NCBI GenBank assembly: GCA_019009955.1
Contig: CM032232.1
Span: 69,420,001-69,484,000 of the forward strand
Source: Riptortus pedestris
Lineage: Eukaryota > Arthropoda > Insecta > Hemiptera > Alydidae
DNA length: 64,000 nt
Direction of reading: 5' to 3'
A program made the position numbers and the translations under genes. Below the pieces are notes generated by a model. The model had not been told where the DNA came from and ran no database searches. It saw nothing but the letters and a program-made list of their open reading frames with translations. Of this stretch, positions 63,001 through 64,000 are shown one piece after another (positions within the stretch are counted from its first letter, which is position 1; each line of letters starts with the position of its first letter).

Positions 63001-63819
63001 GTTAAACAAATTTGACCTCAGTACCTATAAAAATGAGTACATTTTATATAAAAACTTGTGAATACTTGAATTGTTTTGTTATGATAAATTTCATTACAAA
63101 TGTATGTATGTATGTATGTATGTGTGTGTATATATATATATATATGATAACATTAATAAAAGAATAACATTTACTCTCTGAACTTTTCTCCATCATAATT
63201 ATAATTATTTTTTTAAATAAATAAAATGCTGATTCATGTGCACATCAAACATAATCAAATTTACCTTATTTTGCCTGAGAAGTATCAATTAGTAACTAAA
63301 ATAACTTTGTTGCCATGCCTAACTAAGGCAACCATAAAATATTGTAAAAAGGAATAACAATTTGCATCGGTGAGGTATTAAAATAAATAAAACTATAATA
63401 AAAAAAAACAATCCCTCAAAACAAAATACACAGATGTTTGAATGATTTTGACCATCCATGCAACCACTGGAGAGTTAAATACAGATTATAATTCCAATAC
63501 ATGATAACATTTTTTTTTCTTTCAGGGAGTATGTGAGAAAACAATACAAGACGTTGTTGAACGTTTCTGGGATATTATAGAAGATATAAACATTAACAAG
63601 ATGTTAGTTATACTAAGAGACAATGTTGTGCTAGCTGTGATCCTTGTTACTTCGATTATCTGGGTACCTGCAAGCTGTGTTATAAATTACATAGATAGAA
63701 AACGATTGAGGGATGAAGAAGAAGCTAGGGGTAGAAACAGAAACCGCGACCTCTGGCATGACACAGCTCGACTGAACATCACTGTTAAAGTCCCTGCCCG
63801 ACAACAGCAAGCTTTATAG
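41008..63819 (+). CDS. ADAM17: ADAM17/TACE metalloprotease, 14 coding exons
   Basis: Membrane zinc metalloprotease that sheds ectodomains of signalling proteins at the cell surface. Exons: 41032(or 41008)-41095, 42285-42423, 42502-42602, 44108-44229, 45890-46013, 46195-46397, 47842-48036, 53695-53833, 56900-57135, 57595-57702, 57783-57883, 60747-60985, 62387-62502, 63526-63819. From ATG 41032 this is 2181 nt, 726 residues, all phases matching. Order: signal peptide (1-21); prodomain with Cys176 in the switch position; furin site REKR at 209-212; catalytic domain with [11 protein letters not shown] at 399-409 (Glu400 catalytic; His399, 403, 409 bind zinc) and Met428 in the Met-turn; Cys-rich disintegrin and membrane-proximal parts (about 442-635); juxtamembrane helix [14 protein letters not shown] (637-650); membrane span at about 663-685; tail of about 40 residues, much shorter than the vertebrate tail. 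All exons but the first are secure; the first rests on a signal peptide and a weak donor. Confidence 0.93.
41096..42284 (+). other. ADAM17 intron 1
   Basis: AT-rich with no recognisable repeat or coding remnant. Confidence 0.45.
42285..42423 (+). CDS. ADAM17 exon 2 (prodomain)
   Basis: Encodes [30 protein letters not shown] and EVHFRTLG, equivalent to the vertebrate prodomain start. Acceptor TTTCAG|GT, donor GAAG|GTAGGA; the following intron is only 78 bp. Confidence 0.88.
42502..42602 (+). CDS. ADAM17 exon 3 (prodomain)
   Basis: Encodes [20 protein letters not shown] and [14 protein letters not shown]. Donor ATAG|GTATCT. Confidence 0.88.
42603..45889 (+). other. ADAM17 introns 3 and 4 (flanking exon 4)
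   Basis: Intron 3 (42603-44107) contains a diverged internal module of the 745-bp family at about 43650-43810. Intron 4 (44230-45889) shows T-rich runs near 44860 and 44898 but no coding remnant that I recognise. Confidence 0.45.
44108..44229 (+). CDS. ADAM17 exon 4 (prodomain)
   Basis: Encodes [20 protein letters not shown], then [20 protein letters not shown], matching the F-x-GHVVGE / IRINTDGAEYNIE region of vertebrate ADAM17. Confidence 0.92.
45890..46013 (+). CDS. ADAM17 exon 5 (Cys switch)
   Basis: Starts [20 protein letters not shown] (vertebrate [21 protein letters not shown]) and ends [11 protein letters not shown] with the switch Cys176. Confidence 0.92.
46195..46397 (+). CDS. ADAM17 exon 6 (furin site, catalytic start)
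   Basis: Glu-rich linker, REKR furin-type site, then [19 protein letters not shown] and TTINYL, the first strand and helix of the protease domain. Donor CTC|GTTAGT. Confidence 0.93.
46550..46800 (+). pseudogene. LINE remnant in ADAM17 intron 6
   Basis: Broken frame with VMYGNE, then after a stop ITLKKI and [20 protein letters not shown], resembling the end of a non-LTR reverse transcriptase. The same motif class is at 4990-5220. The rest of the intron to 47841 is GC-richer than average but unrecognised. Confidence 0.4.
47842..48036 (+). CDS. ADAM17 exon 7 (catalytic domain)
   Basis: Encodes [29 protein letters not shown], and [19 protein letters not shown], all with direct vertebrate equivalents. 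The next intron is 5.7 kb, the longest of the gene. Confidence 0.94.
50294..50345 (+). repeat. SINE fragment (B-box region)
   Basis: 'ctagagtggcgagtttgatt' then 'cccaccaggccaataggaa'; only the B-box part of the SINE remains. Confidence 0.6.
50420..51165 (+). mobile_element. 745-bp non-autonomous element, reference copy
   Basis: 5' module: tctgtcacgcaggggctgcg followed by actaagcagatttccc. Internal module: 'gagtagaagtggcggtttgc', 'cgaacatcctcccctctaaa'. Then a (TA)(GT)(TA) tract at 51001-51042, and a 3' module 'taggatcgatggacatttga' ending in the perfect hairpin gatttcccttaagggaaatc and tgctaa. The 5' agcagatttccc is the inverse of the 3' gggaaatctgct. There is no coding frame. A hairpin followed by CTAA resembles a Helitron 3' end, but other copies do not keep CTRR exactly, so the class is open. 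Confidence 0.65.
51001..51042. repeat. (TA)(GT)(TA) microsatellite
   Basis: Compound dinucleotide tract inside the reference 745-bp element, at the same relative place as TA-rich tracts in other copies. Confidence 0.9.
52850..53470 (+). repeat. Dispersed repeat, copy 3 (longest)
   Basis: Starts with 'gtccgtcctcccatttgtta' and 'cattcactcaaaaacggttt', and ends with 'ggctagccgtttttgagtca'. Its left part matches 25930-26000 and its right part 1260-1400, so it joins what the other copies show separately. Confidence 0.5.
53695..53833 (+). CDS. ADAM17 exon 8 (catalytic domain)
   Basis: Encodes [20 protein letters not shown], then [20 protein letters not shown] and CTP. Donor CCAG|GTTTAA, a weak match to consensus. 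Confidence 0.93.
53985..54292 (-). pseudogene. Mariner-like transposase C-terminal remnant
   Basis: On the minus strand, [20 protein letters not shown] resembles the mariner block HPPYSPDLAPSDYHLF that carries the last catalytic residue. After a frame shift near 54070, [19 protein letters not shown] resembles the following F-ASK--SFYR-GI block. The Pro and Asp of the catalytic signature are changed. It is a short dead fragment without visible terminal repeats. Confidence 0.55.
55019..55059. repeat. Poly(T) tract of 41
   Basis: Uninterrupted T run, possibly the poly(A) tail of a minus-strand retroelement, but I could not identify the element next to it. Confidence 0.85.
55672..55852. mobile_element. 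Short foldback (MITE-like), 65-bp arms
   Basis: 55710-55737 and 55787-55814 are perfect inverted copies of 28 bp (core ttaacaattctttattaaat), with a 49-bp loop. Imperfect pairing continues outward: tcaacggaaggataag on the left against tcaacggaagaataag read from the right. The arms also contain AATAAA-like tracts. No coding capacity. Confidence 0.75.
56260..56700 (-). pseudogene. Non-LTR retrotransposon RT C-terminal fragment
   Basis: Minus-strand peptides [18 protein letters not shown] and, in another frame, [20 protein letters not shown] then [12 protein letters not shown] match the typical end of jockey/CR1-like reverse transcriptases ('P-h---fekS--y-G-k-yN-LP--ik'). The frames are broken and no catalytic part remains. 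Confidence 0.6.
56900..57135 (+). CDS. ADAM17 exon 9 (zinc-binding active site)
   Basis: Carries [35 protein letters not shown] and the Met-turn [11 protein letters not shown]. All catalytic and zinc residues are present, so the enzyme is predicted active. Confidence 0.97.
57595..57702 (+). CDS. ADAM17 exon 10
   Basis: Encodes [20 protein letters not shown], then [16 protein letters not shown] at the junction to the disintegrin domain. Confidence 0.92.
57783..57883 (+). CDS. ADAM17 exon 11 (disintegrin)
   Basis: Encodes [20 protein letters not shown] and [13 protein letters not shown]; separated from exon 10 by an 80-bp intron. Confidence 0.92.
58666..58715. repeat. (TA)n(CA)n microsatellite
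   Basis: Compound dinucleotide tract next to the repeat head at 58712. Confidence 0.9.
58712..59875 (+). repeat. Dispersed element with internal 298-bp tandem repeats
   Basis: The head actagccaaggtacccggct is like that at 38703. 'atttcagg' plus a CCCCCACTCC block recurs at 59123, 59421 and 59719, a period of 298 bp, giving about 2.7 tandem units. The 3' end, cggttcagccgtttatgcgt followed by a gtaacaaacaaacac tail, resembles the 3' ends of RTE/CR1-like elements. No protein frame spans it. Confidence 0.7.
59975..60026. repeat. (TA)n microsatellite
   Basis: About 50 bp of TA. Confidence 0.95.
60116..60430. repeat. Large foldback built from 745-bp family 3' modules
   Basis: 60180-60284 and 60303-60408 are near-identical inverted copies of about 105 bp around a (TA) tract. 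Each arm contains the 'tggacatttgaagac' 3' module. Outside the left arm, 60116-60163 is a second, almost perfect palindrome centred in 'ggcaataattgcc'. The whole can fold into a long hairpin. Confidence 0.8.
60440..60612 (+). repeat. SINE copy
   Basis: B-box-like 'gagttcaattcccgtc', then 'ggcaataggaatttatttag', 'tagaaaagggtggtaac' and 'gctgttaataaatg'. The A-box end is missing. It ends 135 bp before ADAM17 exon 12. Confidence 0.75.
60747..60985 (+). CDS. ADAM17 exon 12 (disintegrin, membrane-proximal)
   Basis: Starts [20 protein letters not shown] and continues with [19 protein letters not shown] and [17 protein letters not shown]. Acceptor TTATAG|TGAT, donor CTC|GTAAG. Confidence 0.94.
60986..63525 (+). 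other. ADAM17 introns 12 and 13 (flanking exon 13)
   Basis: AT-rich, with a TGTA/TG/TA microsatellite at 63095-63145; no coding remnant recognised. Confidence 0.5.
62387..62502 (+). CDS. ADAM17 exon 13 (Cys-rich)
   Basis: Encodes [20 protein letters not shown] and [12 protein letters not shown]. Acceptor CCCCAG|C, donor ATT|GTGAGT. Confidence 0.93.
63526..63819 (+). CDS. ADAM17 exon 14 (transmembrane, tail, stop)
   Basis: Encodes [20 protein letters not shown], a membrane span [20 protein letters not shown], and a short basic tail ending RQQQAL-stop (TAG 63817-63819). The tail lacks the long Pro- and Ser-rich part of vertebrate ADAM17. Sequence after 63819 is 3' UTR. Confidence 0.94.
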   Translation, partial: GVCEKTIQDVVERFWDIIEDININKMLVILRDNVVLAVILVTSIIWVPASCVINYIDRKRLRDEEEARGRNRNRDLWHDTARLNITVKVPARQQQAL

Positions 63820-64000
63820 CTTTAATTTATTAATTTTGTTTTATACTTGTATTCACCAATTATTTATTAACTTTTTTTCTGTTTACAAATTTGCTTATAT
63901 TAAGTTTTCTACTGGTAACTAGAATGACTATTAATGTTAAAGCTCTTTGCTTTCACTTTTAGTTCTTTAAGTAAGACTTGTTCAAGTAAAACCATATAAT
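63820..64000 (+). other. ADAM17 3' UTR start
   Basis: Non-coding sequence after the stop; no AATAAA before the window ends, so the cleavage site lies beyond it or uses a variant signal. Confidence 0.6.

Overview
This is an AT-rich animal (arthropod, almost certainly insect) genomic window with GT-AG introns, long repeat-filled spacers and no bacterial or plasmid features. The dispersed repeats look to me like those of hemipteran genomes, but that assignment is an impression, not a demonstration. Three protein-coding genes can be built from the sequence.

Region by region. 1-7413: no gene; AT-rich spacer with one dispersed repeat (about 1240-1550) and a dead LINE scrap (about 4990-5220). 7414-14642 (minus): a six-coding-exon D-aspartate/D-amino-acid oxidase of 333 residues, whose first intron carries an ATG-less ORF followed by an ATTAAA signal and a 26-nt poly(A) tract, read as a 5'-truncated retrocopy. 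14643-33481: about 19 kb of repeats without a recognisable gene, dominated by pieces of one roughly 745-bp non-autonomous family and a tRNA-derived SINE. 33482-35311 (minus): an SR-protein kinase (SRPK) with its whole 609-residue reading frame in one exon. 36460-38208: a decayed, internally deleted piggyBac element with TTAA flanks and matching 18-bp ends. 38700-40372: several repeat fragments and one foldback element of about 660 bp. 41008-63819 (plus): a 14-exon ADAM17/TACE metalloprotease gene (726 residues from the preferred start), with introns full of LINE, mariner, SINE and foldback remnants.

The three genes act in unrelated processes: D-amino-acid catabolism, phosphorylation of splicing factors, and ectodomain shedding. 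Nothing suggests co-regulation. Exon joins were checked by hand for frame: the oxidase exons sum to 1002 nt and the ADAM17 exons to 2181 nt, both multiples of three with no internal stop. I saw no convincing new multi-gene system. The most interesting material is the repeat architecture: the 745-bp family with a terminal hairpin, two large foldbacks, a 298-bp tandem array, and the retrocopy next to an oxidase splice acceptor.
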